This document shows, one piece after another, positions 1 to 7,693 of a stretch of DNA of 17,714 bases (positions are counted from its first letter, which is position 1; every line of letters begins with the position of its first letter). The notes below the pieces were generated by a model. The model saw only the letters and a program-made list of their open reading frames with translations, was not told where the DNA came from and did not search any database. The stretch comes from an uncultured Eubacteriales bacterium (GTDB lineage Bacteria > Bacillota > Clostridia > Christensenellales > CAG-138), in NCBI GenBank assembly GCA_900543475.1, contig UQRU01000040.1:1-17714 (forward strand), given 5' to 3'. The translations under genes and the position numbers were made by a program.

Positions 1-735
1 TGTTCTATGCCGGGGATCCCTGCAGTGCTGACAGCTGTCTGATCGGGGGCAACCTGGCCACCAATGCCGGGGGTGACAAGGCTGTCCGCTACGGCACCAC
101 CCGGGACCAGGTCCATGCCATTGAAGTGGTGCTGCCCAATGGGGAAATTGCCCATCTGGGGACCCGGTGCAAAAAGAATGCCACCGGGTACTGCCTGGAT
201 CAGCTGGTGATTGGCAGTGAAGGCACCCTGGGAATCATTGCGGAAGTGACCCTGAAGCTGCTGCCCCAGGCTCTTTTTAAGGCCGATGTACTGGCCATCT
301 TTACGGACCAGGCCAAAGCCACCGGCATCGTCCCGGTGCTGCTCCGGCAGGGGCTGAACCCCACCAGTGTGGAATTTATGGACAACGGGTTCGTACGGAT
401 CGCCAGCGACTATTCCCGGCTGGACCTGGGCCATTATGAGGATGGGTCCTATGTGATCATCACCCTGGAAAGTTTCGATGAGGAAGACCTGGACCGGAAG
501 CTGGTCCAGCTGGACGATCTGTGCCGGAGCCATGGAGCAGCGGATGTGCGGGTGGCCGATGACCGGGTGTGGACCCTGCGGAAGAACTGCCTGGAATCCG
601 CCCGGGTGCTGAGCAAAGTCATGACCAGTGATGATTTCGTGGTGCCTCTGGACAAAATCGCCCAGGCCATCGATGAACTGTCCGCTGAAGCCCAACAATA
701 TCCCTTCCGGGTGTTCACCCTGGCCCATGCCGGGG
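1..735 (+). CDS. Partial FAD-linked oxidase, GlcD / D-lactate dehydrogenase family (both ends missing)
   Basis: Internal fragment of a flavin-dependent 2-hydroxyacid oxidase of the glycolate oxidase GlcD / D-lactate dehydrogenase type. These enzymes oxidise glycolate or D-lactate using FAD. The frame is open from base 3, so the true start lies outside the window. Visible family marks are a GGNLATNAGG stretch and AVRYGTTRD near the edge, then TGYCLDQLVIGSEGTLGI (the FAD-domain SEGTLG motif) around 200-240, and the oxidase C-terminal domain up to LAHAG at about 720-734. In the family this point continues as HAGDGNLH, whose histidines bind metal. Here it switches directly into DNA polymerase I, so the last ~80-100 residues are absent. 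Codon third positions look somewhat richer in A/T than in the following sequence. The fragment is probably from another genome or locus joined by misassembly. Family is clear; substrate is not. Confidence 0.8.
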
Positions 736-738
736 AGG
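723..738. other. Probable chimeric join between oxidase gene and polA
   Basis: The reading frame changes from a GlcD-type oxidase to DNA polymerase I within a few codons spelling Leu-Ala-His-Ala-Gly-Glu-Glu-Lys. The oxidase family has His-Ala-Gly-Asp-Gly here. Clostridial Pol I proteins often have a similar His-x-x-Glu-x-Lys-Gly stretch just before the KLEQG segment. A shared string of roughly 12-16 bases (gcccatgccgggga or similar) in both genes would explain an in-frame join by a short-overlap assembly error. The exact breakpoint cannot be fixed without the parent sequences. Confidence 0.7.
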
Positions 739-2642
739 AGAAGGGGGCTTTGCGCACCAAGCTGGAGCAGGGGGCGGCGCTGGCCCGGCTCAGCTACCGG
801 CTGGGAAAGATCGACACGGCGGCGCCCCTTCAGGCGGAGCTGTCCCAATGGGCGTTCCGGCCTGAGGCCCTGGCGGGGGGGCTGCCCCTGCTATACAAGC
901 TGGAGCTGCGGGGGATCGCAGGGCAGCTTTCCGACACAAAGCCGGAAGGGGAGGCCCCGGCGGAGCCCACAGCCCAAACCCAGCGGGTGGCTGAGGAAGC
1001 CCCCCTGGAGGCCATGGTAAAGGCCCTTTTAGGCAAGAGCCCCCTGGGGATACAGCTGGAGGAAAGCTGCCTGTATGTGGCGGCGGACCCGGCGATGCAA
1101 TACCAGGTGGCCCTGGACGGGGGAGATCTTCTGACCCCGGGCCTTACGCCAGAGCAGGCCCTGGGGGCCATCCGGCCCCTGCTGGAGGACCCGGGGGTGG
1201 AGAAGCGGCTCTTCGACGCCAAGGGGTTTTTACACGCCATCGCCCCCTATGGGGTCCGGCTGGCCGGCCCCTGGCAGGACGCCATGATCCAGGATTACCT
1301 GCTCCACGCCATCCATCCGGCGGATTCCCTAAAAACCCTTCTGTCCGAGCGCAACCTGCCCTATGGGGCGGGAGGGCTTTTACAGGCCAGCCAGGATATG
1401 GAGGCGGAGCTGCGGGAAAAGGGCCTGTTGGACCTGTATAACCAGGTGGAGCTGCCCTTGGTGGAGGTGCTGTACCAAATGGAGCGGGAGGGCTTCATGG
1501 TGGACGGGGCCATGCTGCGGGAGCTTAGCGAGCTGTTCGCCCGGCGGCTGGAGGAGATCCAGCAGGGGATCTACCAGCAGGCGGGGGAAAGCTTTAACAT
1601 CCTTTCCACCAAGCAGCTGGGGGTCATCCTGTTTGAAAAGTTGGGCCTCCCCACCCGGAAAAAGACCAAGACCGGCTACTCCACCGATAGCTCGGTGCTG
1701 GAAAGCCTACAGGACCACCATCCCATCGTGCCCATGGTGATGGAATACCGGTTCCTCTCCAAGCTGAAGAGCACCTTCCTGGACGGGCTGCTGGCCCTGA
1801 TGCAGCCGGACGGCCGGGTGCATACCAGCTTCAACCAAAACGTTACCGCCACCGGCCGCATCTCCAGCACGGAGCCCAATTTGCAGAATATCCCCGTGCG
1901 CACGGAGCTGGGCCGGGAGATCCGCCGGGCCTTTGTGGCCAGCCCGGGCCGGGTGCTGGTGGGGGCGGACTATTCCCAGATCGAGCTGCGGCTGCTGGCC
2001 CACATGAGCGGGGATACCGCCATGGTGGAGGCCTTCCGCACCGGCGCGGACATCCATGCCATCACCGCCGGGGAGGTGTTCGGGGTAGCGCCTGAGGCGG
2101 TCACCTCCCAGCAGCGCAGCGCCGCCAAGGCGGTGAACTTTGGCATCGTGTACGGCATCAGCGACTTCGGCCTGGCCCGGAACATCGGGGTGAGCCGCAA
2201 GGAGGCGGGAGATTATATCCAGCGGTATTTCCAGCGGTATCCGGGGGTAAAGGCCTTTATGGACCGGTGCGTCCAGGAAGGCAGGGAAAAGGGTTACGCC
2301 ACCACCTTGTTGGGCAGGCGCAGGGAGTTGCCGGAACTGGCTTCGTCCAATTTTAATACCCGCTCCTTCGGGGAACGGGTGGCCATGAATATGCCTATCC
2401 AGGGTACGGCTGCGGATATCATCAAGCTGGCCATGGTGCGGGTATACCAGGCGCTGGAACGGGAGGGCCTGCAGGCCAAACTGGTCTTGCAGATCCACGA
2501 TGAGCTGATCCTGGATACCCCCATGGAGGAGGCGGAACGGGTCAAACCCTTGCTCAAGGCCTGCATGGAAGAGGCCATGCCCCTTTCCGTGCCCCTGATC
2601 GCAGACGTGCGGGAGGGCCATAGCTGGTATGATACGAAATAA
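723..2642 (+). CDS. polA: DNA polymerase I, 5'-truncated (Klenow-like part)
   Basis: C-terminal two thirds of DNA polymerase I, the repair and Okazaki-fragment-processing polymerase. Recognisable sequence starts at EKGALRTKLEQG, just after where the 5' nuclease domain should end, so about 280 residues are missing. A vestigial 3'-5' exonuclease domain lies at about 1050-1380. The palm and fingers follow: motif A with DYSQIELR (Asp codon at 1968), the O-helix with KAVNFGIVYG at about 2130-2160, and motif C with QIHDE (His-Asp at 2496-2501). The stop is at 2640-2642. The polymerase motifs are intact. The exonuclease metal ligands are not: the DxE position reads as a neutral stretch and the second site has FDAK, as in Bacillus-type Pol I known to lack proofreading. 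The loss of the 5' nuclease is best explained by a chimeric join upstream, not a natural short form. The stop overlaps coaE by 14 nt. Confidence 0.92.
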   Translation, partial: AHAGEEKGALRTKLEQGAALARLSYRLGKIDTAAPLQAELSQWAFRPEALAGGLPLLYKLELRGIAGQLSDTKPEGEAPAEPTAQTQRVAEEAPLEAMVKALLGKSPLGIQLEESCLYVAADPAMQYQVALDGGDLLTPGLTPEQALGAIRPLLEDPGVEKRLFDAKGFLHAIAPYGVRLAGPWQDAMIQDYLLHAIHPADSLKTLLSERNLPYGAGGLLQASQDMEAELREKGLLDLYNQVELPLVEVLYQMEREGFMVDGAMLRELSELFARRLEEIQQGIYQQAGESFNILSTKQLGVILFEKLGLPTRKKTKTGYSTDSSVLESLQDHHPIVPMVMEYRFLSKLKSTFLDGLLALMQPDGRVHTSFNQNVTATGRISSTEPNLQNIPVRTELGREIRRAFVASPGRVLVGADYSQIELRLLAHMSGDTAMVEAFRTGADIHAITAGEVFGVAPEAVTSQQRSAAKAVNFGIVYGISDFGLARNIGVSRKEAGDYIQRYFQRYPGVKAFMDRCVQEGREKGYATTLLGRRRELPELASSNFNTRSFGERVAMNMPIQGTAADIIKLAMVRVYQALEREGLQAKLVLQIHDELILDTPMEEAERVKPLLKACMEEAMPLSVPLIADVREGHSWYDTK

Positions 2643-3246
2643 TACCATTGTAATCGGGCTGACAGGCTCCATGGCGGCGGGAAAATCCACCGCCGCCGCC
2701 CGGCTTCGGGAATTGGGGGCTGTAGTCATCGATGCGGACCAGGCGTCCCGCCGGGTGGTGGAAAAGGGCCAGCCTGCCCTTGCCGCGCTGGCGGCCCGGT
2801 TTGGTTCCGGCATCCTGGACGGGGAGGGGAAGTTGGACCGCAAGGCCATGGCTGCCCTGGCCTTTACCGATCCGGCGGCCCTTGCGGCGCTGAACGGGAT
2901 CCTGCATCCGGCCATCCGGGCGGAAATGGAGCGGGAGCTGGACCGGGCCCGGGAAGCAGGAACCCAGGTGGCGGTGCTGGATGTGCCCCTGCTTTTTGAG
3001 TGCGGCTATGACAGGCTGTGCCGGGAAAGCTGGCTGGTAAGCGCGCCCTTGGAGGCGCGGCTCAGCCGGGCCATGGCCCGTGACGGTTCCACCCGGGAAG
3101 CGGCGCTGAAGCGGATGCAAGCCCAGATGCCCGAGGCGCAAAAGCGGGCTTTGGCGGACGTGATCCTGGAAAACGACGGCCCGGTGGAAGGGCTGCTGGG
3201 CCAGGTGGACGCCCAGTATCGAAGAATCAAGGAGATGGAGGAATGA
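2629..3246 (+). CDS. coaE: Dephospho-CoA kinase
   Basis: Catalyses the last step of coenzyme A synthesis, ATP-dependent phosphorylation of the 3'-hydroxyl of dephospho-CoA, in the cytoplasm. The 205-residue length is normal for the family. The P-loop GLTGSMAAGKST sits at residues 10-21. It is followed by VIDAD at about 34-38, the acidic site expected in CoaE, and by VPLLFE near residue 120, a conserved CoaE segment. The ATG at 2629 overlaps the end of polA by 14 nt, and the stop shares an ATGA with the next gene, suggesting translational coupling in a polA-coaE-transglycosylase operon. This order is familiar from Clostridia. No oddities are seen. Confidence 0.95.
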   Translation: MIRNNTIVIGLTGSMAAGKSTAAARLRELGAVVIDADQASRRVVEKGQPALAALAARFGSGILDGEGKLDRKAMAALAFTDPAALAALNGILHPAIRAEMERELDRAREAGTQVAVLDVPLLFECGYDRLCRESWLVSAPLEARLSRAMARDGSTREAALKRMQAQMPEAQKRALADVILENDGPVEGLLGQVDAQYRRIKEMEE

Positions 3247-3809
3247 AAAAGCTGATCCGTATCCTGCTGGCGGCGGTGGCGCTGCTGGGGCTGATATTGG
3301 GGGCTTTAGAATTAAACGTATATGTGGAGAAACAAGAATACCGGCTGGAATACCCGGCGCTGATCCAGCAATACAGCCGGGAATATAGCCTGGACCCTTA
3401 CCTGGTGGCTGCGGTGATCCACTGCGAAAGCGGCAACCGGCCGGAGGCGGAATCCCCCAAAGGCGCGGTGGGGCTGATGCAGATCATGCCGGAGACCGGG
3501 GCCTGGATCGGGGAAAAGTTGGGGGTGGAAGGCTTTGAAACGGAAATGCTCAAGGCGCCGGCCACCAATATCCAAATGGGGTGCTGGTACCTTGCATATT
3601 TGTTGGAGCGGTTCGAGGGAAATTTGCCCCATGCCCTGGCGGCGTATAACGCAGGGCCGGGAAACGTATCCAAATGGCTAGAGGACCCTGCCTGTGCCCA
3701 GGATGGGGTGCTGCGGGAGATCCCCTTTGAAGAAACGCGGAACTATGTAGAAAGGGTAGAACGGGCGTATGCGGTCTATGAAGAATTATATAAGGGAGCC
3801 TTTGCGTAG
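3243..3809 (+). CDS. Lytic transglycosylase, SLT domain, membrane-anchored
   Basis: Cleaves the MurNAc-GlcNAc bond of peptidoglycan outside the cell. The 188-residue protein has a short basic N-terminus and one hydrophobic segment (about residues 5-25), an uncleaved anchor or signal peptide. A single Slt70-type catalytic domain fills the rest. The catalytic glutamate is Glu62 in HCESGN, followed by the family motifs GAVGLMQIMPET (about 78-89) and ALAAYNAGPGNV (about 131-142). The start is firm: GGAGATGGAGG lies just upstream, and the ATG overlaps the coaE stop as ATGA. It resembles the small stand-alone transglycosylases found next to coaE in Clostridia. Likely job is wall remodelling; the exact substrate linkage cannot be read from sequence. 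Confidence 0.93.
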   Translation: MKKLIRILLAAVALLGLILGALELNVYVEKQEYRLEYPALIQQYSREYSLDPYLVAAVIHCESGNRPEAESPKGAVGLMQIMPETGAWIGEKLGVEGFETEMLKAPATNIQMGCWYLAYLLERFEGNLPHALAAYNAGPGNVSKWLEDPACAQDGVLREIPFEETRNYVERVERAYAVYEELYKGAFA

Positions 3810-5391
3810 AGGGCTGCTGTTGGCGTTGGCGGCGGCGTGCCTGTTTTGCGGGGGCTGCGGCAACGGGGACGGGGAAGAGGCGGAAGCCACCCCTCTGTTG
3901 CCCACCCCATCCCCCACCCCTGCCCCCCAGCGGGGCGGGGAGATCCGCCTGCCCATGCCCTTGAACGCGGATATAACCGATCCCTTGCAGGTGAATACCG
4001 AGGAGATGCTCTCCTTTTTCTCCCTGCTGTACGAGAGCTTGATCACCATCGGCCCGGACGGCAGGCTGGTGGCGGAGCTGGCGGAAAGCTGGAGCGGGGA
4101 CGAAAGCGCCCGGGTGTGGACGGTAACGCTGCGCAGCGGGGTGAAATGGCACAGCGGCGCAGATCTGTCCGCCTATGACGTGACCGCCACCTTTACCCGG
4201 CTCAAGGACCTGGGGGCGTCCTCCTATTATGCTTACGAGGCGGACAAGATCGAATCCATGCGGGCCTTGGACCCGCTGACCCTGGAGATCACCATGAAAG
4301 AGGGAGGCTACGCTTCCCTGTATGCCCTGACTTTCCCTATCATGGAAGGAGGGCAGCCGGCGGCCACCCCGGTGGGGACGGGGCCGTTCATGCTGGAAAG
4401 CTGGAGCGGGGAGCAAGCCCGGCTGGTGGCCAATGAAGCCTGGTGGAAGCAGCGGCCCTATCTGGACGCCATCACCTTCCTGGAGCGGGATAGCAACGAT
4501 ACGGCTTTGGCTTCCTACCGGGCGGGACAGTTGGATATGGTGCCCAGCTCCAATACCAGCGTGGGCAGCTACCGGGACGACAATACCATCGTGCTGGATA
4601 TCATGACCCAGACTGCGGAGCTACTGCTTATCAATAACACCAATGCAAACCTTCGGGACATCAACGTGCGCAAGGCCCTGGCCTGCGCCCTGGACCGGGG
4701 GCAGATCATTTCCAACATCTATATGAACCGGGCACAGCCCTGCGACGTGCCCATCCCGCCGGATAGCTGGGTGTATGATAGCGCCAGCAAGGTGTACGAC
4801 TATAACCAGGCCAGGGCGTTGGAATTGTTTGCGGCAGCGGGATGGGAGCAGGACCCGGAAACCGGCGAGCTGGAAAAGGACGGGCGCGCCCTTTCCATAC
4901 GGCTGCTGGTGAACGATTCCTCCGATACCACCCGGCGGGAGGCTGCGGGACTGGTGGCGGATCAGCTGACGGACCTGGGCATCACCGTGGAGGTCATCAC
5001 CGCGGCCCACACCCTGGGGGAGACGGATAGCGATTATATGCAGGCCTTGCAAACCGGGGCCTATGACCTTTGCCTGCTGGGCATCAACCTGGGACGGGAT
5101 TGCGACCTGACCTCTGTGATGGAGCCGGGAGGCGCCGCCCACTATGGCAATTATTCCAGCCCGGAGCTTACCAGCCTGGCACAGGATGTGGTTTCCGCCA
5201 AAAATGAGACCGGGTACCGACAGGCGGCCATAGCCTTTCAGAAGGCCTTTGTGGAAAACCTGCCCTTTATCGTGCTGTACTTCCGCCTGAACAGCGTGGT
5301 CTATTCCTCTGAGATCCAAGGCGTGACCCAGGTGCGGGAGCCGGATATCATGTATGGGGTGGACCAATGGTATATCCTTTCCCAGGATTGA
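3769..5391 (+). CDS. ABC transporter substrate-binding protein, family 5 (OppA/DppA-like), putative lipoprotein
   Basis: Extracytoplasmic solute-binding protein of the peptide/nickel (SBP_bac_5) family. Visible features are an Arg-rich n-region, a hydrophobic stretch (LLLALAAACLF) and cysteines in LFCGGCGN, which make a plausible but not canonical lipobox. A Pro/Thr linker (PTPSPTPAP) comes next, then the SBP fold with GGEIRLPM, ESLITIG, LAESWS and VKWHSG, an order typical of DppA/OppA relatives. No permease or ATPase gene is next to it, so it is an orphan binding protein. The start is uncertain. ATG 3769 overlaps the previous gene by 41 nt with a weak, distant AAAGGG. ATG 3778 lacks a Shine-Dalgarno site. 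TTG 3802 gives the neatest signal peptide and only 8 nt of overlap, with AAGGGAG close upstream. Ligand is unknown, probably a peptide. Confidence 0.88.
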   Translation: MRSMKNYIREPLRRGLLLALAAACLFCGGCGNGDGEEAEATPLLPTPSPTPAPQRGGEIRLPMPLNADITDPLQVNTEEMLSFFSLLYESLITIGPDGRLVAELAESWSGDESARVWTVTLRSGVKWHSGADLSAYDVTATFTRLKDLGASSYYAYEADKIESMRALDPLTLEITMKEGGYASLYALTFPIMEGGQPAATPVGTGPFMLESWSGEQARLVANEAWWKQRPYLDAITFLERDSNDTALASYRAGQLDMVPSSNTSVGSYRDDNTIVLDIMTQTAELLLINNTNANLRDINVRKALACALDRGQIISNIYMNRAQPCDVPIPPDSWVYDSASKVYDYNQARALELFAAAGWEQDPETGELEKDGRALSIRLLVNDSSDTTRREAAGLVADQLTDLGITVEVITAAHTLGETDSDYMQALQTGAYDLCLLGINLGRDCDLTSVMEPGGAAHYGNYSSPELTSLAQDVVSAKNETGYRQAAIAFQKAFVENLPFIVLYFRLNSVVYSSEIQGVTQVREPDIMYGVDQWYILSQD

Positions 5392-5416
5392 CCAACCGCC
5401 CCAGGTCCGGTATACT
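5388..5416 (+). promoter_or_regulatory. Sigma-A-type promoter upstream of lspA
   Basis: TTGACC at 5388-5393, a 17-nt spacer and TATACT at 5411-5416, each hexamer one mismatch from consensus. The -35 box overlaps the stop codon of the upstream binding-protein gene. Transcription would begin near 5423, leaving a leader of about 48 nt before lspA. Confidence 0.75.
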
Positions 5417-5470
5417 ACCTTTAGCCCTGGCGGCAAAAGCGCCGGCGGCACTTTCCTCAAGGAGGCATAC

Positions 5471-6019
5471 ATGCTGATCGTTATCATCGTTGCGGCGATC
5501 CTGGTGGTGGACCAGATCACCAAGGCCCTGGCCGTCAAGCTATTGACCCAGCTGCCTGCGTATACCTATCCCCTGTGGCAGGATGTGTTCCACCTGACCT
5601 ATACGGAAAACCGGGGGGCTGCCTTCGGCATGCTTCAAGGCGGCCGGTGGTTTTTTATCGTGGCCACGGTGGCGGTGTGCGGGGGCGTGATCTGGTTCCT
5701 CTATAAGGATCGCAAACGGATGCATCTTTTGATGAAGATCTCCCTGGCCTTGATCCTGGGCGGCGCCCTGGGAAATTTCATCGACCGGGTATGGTTGGGC
5801 TACGTGCGGGATATGTTCAGCGCGGTGATCTTTAACTTCGCCATCTTCAATGTGGCGGATATGGCCCTAAGCATTGGCTGCGGCCTGTTGTTTTTAGACC
5901 TGTTGTTCCTGAAGGGCAAGGATTATTTCGACCAGCCTAAACCCCAAAGTCCAGACGCCGGCCGGGAGCCGGACGCCAACCAGGCCCCCGCTTCCGAGGG
6001 GGGCCAGCAGGGGGAATGA
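5471..6019 (+). CDS. lspA: Lipoprotein signal peptidase (signal peptidase II)
   Basis: Membrane aspartyl protease that removes the signal peptide from diacylglyceryl-modified prolipoproteins. The 182-residue protein has four hydrophobic segments. The catalytic aspartates are visible as Asp105 in GNFIDR and Asp130 in FNVAD; the family motif TENRGAAFG is also present. The start is ATG 5471 because a strong AAGGAGG (5459-5465) sits 5 nt upstream, and the protein then begins directly with the first membrane segment. A longer in-frame form from 5354 would add an implausible N-terminus. After the last membrane segment there is a hydrophilic Pro/Asp/Gln-rich tail of about 30 residues, longer than usual. 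The stop shares ATGA with the next gene, the common lspA-rluD arrangement. Its likely substrates include the lipoprotein-like binding protein upstream. Confidence 0.96.
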   Translation: MLIVIIVAAILVVDQITKALAVKLLTQLPAYTYPLWQDVFHLTYTENRGAAFGMLQGGRWFFIVATVAVCGGVIWFLYKDRKRMHLLMKISLALILGGALGNFIDRVWLGYVRDMFSAVIFNFAIFNVADMALSIGCGLLFLDLLFLKGKDYFDQPKPQSPDAGREPDANQAPASEGGQQGE

Positions 6020-7005
6020 GCGGGGCATACGAAACCGAATATTGGGAGGAATGGGGCGAGCAGCTGGAGCAGACGGTACAAACCGGCGGCCAACGGCTGG
6101 ACGCCTTTTGCGCTATGGCGTTTTCCATGAGCCGGGCCCAGGTCCAGCGGGCCATCGCCCAGGGGGGCGGGCTGGTAAACGGCAAAGAGGCCAAGGCAGC
6201 CTATAAGCTACAGCCAGGGGATCAGGTGACCCTGCGGCTGCCCCCCGCCATGGAGCTGGAAGCCCGGCCGGAGGATATCCCCATCTCCATCGTGTACGAG
6301 GACGGGGACATCGCGGTGGTGGATAAGCCCCAGGGCATGGTGGTGCATCCCGCTCCAGGGAACCCGGACGGTACGCTGGTGAACGCCCTGTTGTACCATC
6401 TTACGGATTTGTCCGGGGTGGGCGGGGCCCTACGGCCCGGGATCGTACACCGGATCGACAAGATGACCAGCGGGCTTATGGTGGTGGCCAAAAACGACCT
6501 GGCCCACCAAAGCCTCTCCGACCAGCTGAAGGCCCATTCCGCCCGGCGCACCTACATCGCCATAGTGGAAGGCAACCTAAGGGAGGACCAGGGCACGGTC
6601 AACGCCCCCATTGGCAGGAGCCGGACGGACCGCAAGCGCATGGCCGTCGATCCGGCCGGCCGGCCGGCGGTGACCCATTGGCGGGTGCTGGAACGATACG
6701 GGGCCTTCACCCTGGTGGAAGCCCGGCTGGAGACCGGCCGTACCCACCAGATCCGGGTGCATATGGCCTCCTTGGGCCATCCGGTGGCCGGGGATCCGGT
6801 ATATGGGCCCGCCCGGCCCAAATTGGGCCTGGAGGGTCAGGCCCTGCACGCCGCCCGGCTGACCCTGGCCCATCCTCGGACCGGGGAGACCATGACCTTT
6901 GCAGCGCCGGTGCCGGCCTATTTTTGCAAGGCGCTGCTCCGGGCGGGCCGGCCCGCCGGAGAGGACATCGAGGCGTTCCTTTGCAGGCAGTGGGGGGAGG
7001 CGTAG
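6016..7005 (+). CDS. RluA/RluD-family 23S rRNA pseudouridine synthase
   Basis: Isomerises uridine to pseudouridine in RNA, most likely 23S rRNA as for RluD. The 329-residue protein has an N-terminal S4 RNA-binding domain (about residues 25-85, with RLDAF, SRAQVQRAI and GGLVNG). A PseudoU_synth_2 catalytic domain follows, starting at VYEDGDIAVVDKPQGMVVHP. The catalytic aspartate is Asp148 in HRIDKMTSG; ETGRTHQIRVHMA (around residues 239-251) is the other family signature. Residues 1-18 form an acidic, Trp/Glu-rich extension not typical of the family. The start codon overlaps the lspA stop (ATGA), as is common for this pair in Firmicutes. Target site cannot be told from sequence, so no specific symbol is given. 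Confidence 0.94.
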   Translation: MSGAYETEYWEEWGEQLEQTVQTGGQRLDAFCAMAFSMSRAQVQRAIAQGGGLVNGKEAKAAYKLQPGDQVTLRLPPAMELEARPEDIPISIVYEDGDIAVVDKPQGMVVHPAPGNPDGTLVNALLYHLTDLSGVGGALRPGIVHRIDKMTSGLMVVAKNDLAHQSLSDQLKAHSARRTYIAIVEGNLREDQGTVNAPIGRSRTDRKRMAVDPAGRPAVTHWRVLERYGAFTLVEARLETGRTHQIRVHMASLGHPVAGDPVYGPARPKLGLEGQALHAARLTLAHPRTGETMTFAAPVPAYFCKALLRAGRPAGEDIEAFLCRQWGEA

Positions 7006-7008
7006 CCC

Positions 7009-7662
7009 ATGGAACGGAAAGGGCAAACGAATAAAAGCCGGGGCTATATGCTCTTTACCGGGGCCATGATCCTATGCTGCATCGGCCTGTATTTGGCCCA
7101 AGGCATTTCCTGGCCCGGACGGGCGCCTGCGGAACCTACGCCCAGCCCCACCCCCAGCCCCTGCCCGTATCCTGCGGAATCCGCCTTCTTGGAGAACGCC
7201 TGCGCTTTTGGTATGGACGCCCTGCTCTTTCCCCTGGAAGGGACGCTGCCGGCCCAGGCCATATACCGGCTGGAACGGCCGGACTTGGAGGACGCCACCT
7301 TGACCTTGTCCTTCCGGTCGGGCGGCGTGTGCGCTTTTTTGCTGGAAATGCCCTTTGCCCCAGATCCGGGGCCAGCGCCCCAAGACCCGACGCCCATCGA
7401 AAGCGATCTGTATGAGATGCGCCTGGCCGCCATGGAGATGGAACAGCGCTGGCGCAAAGACGCGGTGCCGGCCCTATGCGCTGCCCTGGATATTACCGGC
7501 GGCACCACGGCGGTGGATATCAGCGGCTTTTACGCCCTGCTGGAGGAGACCGCGAAGGATGGGGAAGCCCGGGACGGCCGGGGCGGCGGAATGGACGTTT
7601 CCTGCTATGTGCTCCAAACAGGCGACGACGCCGCCCTTTGCGTTGGAGCCCAGCTGAATTGA
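7009..7662 (+). CDS. Hypothetical membrane-anchored protein with Pro-rich linker
   Basis: I do not recognise this 217-residue protein. It has a basic N-terminus (MERKGQTNKSR), one hydrophobic segment at about residues 13-32, a PTPSPTPSP linker at about 43-53, then a soluble extracytoplasmic domain of about 160 residues with scattered cysteines and many Asp/Glu. The topology resembles a membrane-tethered periplasm-facing or wall-facing domain. It starts 3 nt after the pseudouridine synthase stop and is probably the last gene of the lspA unit. Weak translation signals (no strong Shine-Dalgarno) suggest coupling to the upstream gene. GC-rich codon use matches its neighbours, so it is likely genuine and native. 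No catalytic motif is seen. Confidence 0.75.
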   Translation: MERKGQTNKSRGYMLFTGAMILCCIGLYLAQGISWPGRAPAEPTPSPTPSPCPYPAESAFLENACAFGMDALLFPLEGTLPAQAIYRLERPDLEDATLTLSFRSGGVCAFLLEMPFAPDPGPAPQDPTPIESDLYEMRLAAMEMEQRWRKDAVPALCAALDITGGTTAVDISGFYALLEETAKDGEARDGRGGGMDVSCYVLQTGDDAALCVGAQLN

Positions 7663-7693
7663 GATTTCTCCAGCAGGATAAGGGGGTTGGGTC

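Noticed and set aside
126..2642. A genuine oxidase-polymerase fusion protein
   Set aside because: Both halves are truncated inside essential domains and join at a plausible shared short string; a chimera is far simpler.
1707..2915. 402-codon open frame on the minus strand
   Set aside because: It covers the antisense of Pol I motifs A to C and of the coaE start, both clearly coding on the plus strand.
6652..6667. Palindromic run of four CCGG units
   Set aside because: It lies in conserved-frame coding sequence of the pseudouridine synthase (Pro-Ala-Gly-Arg-Pro-Ala) and is a by-product of GC-rich codons.
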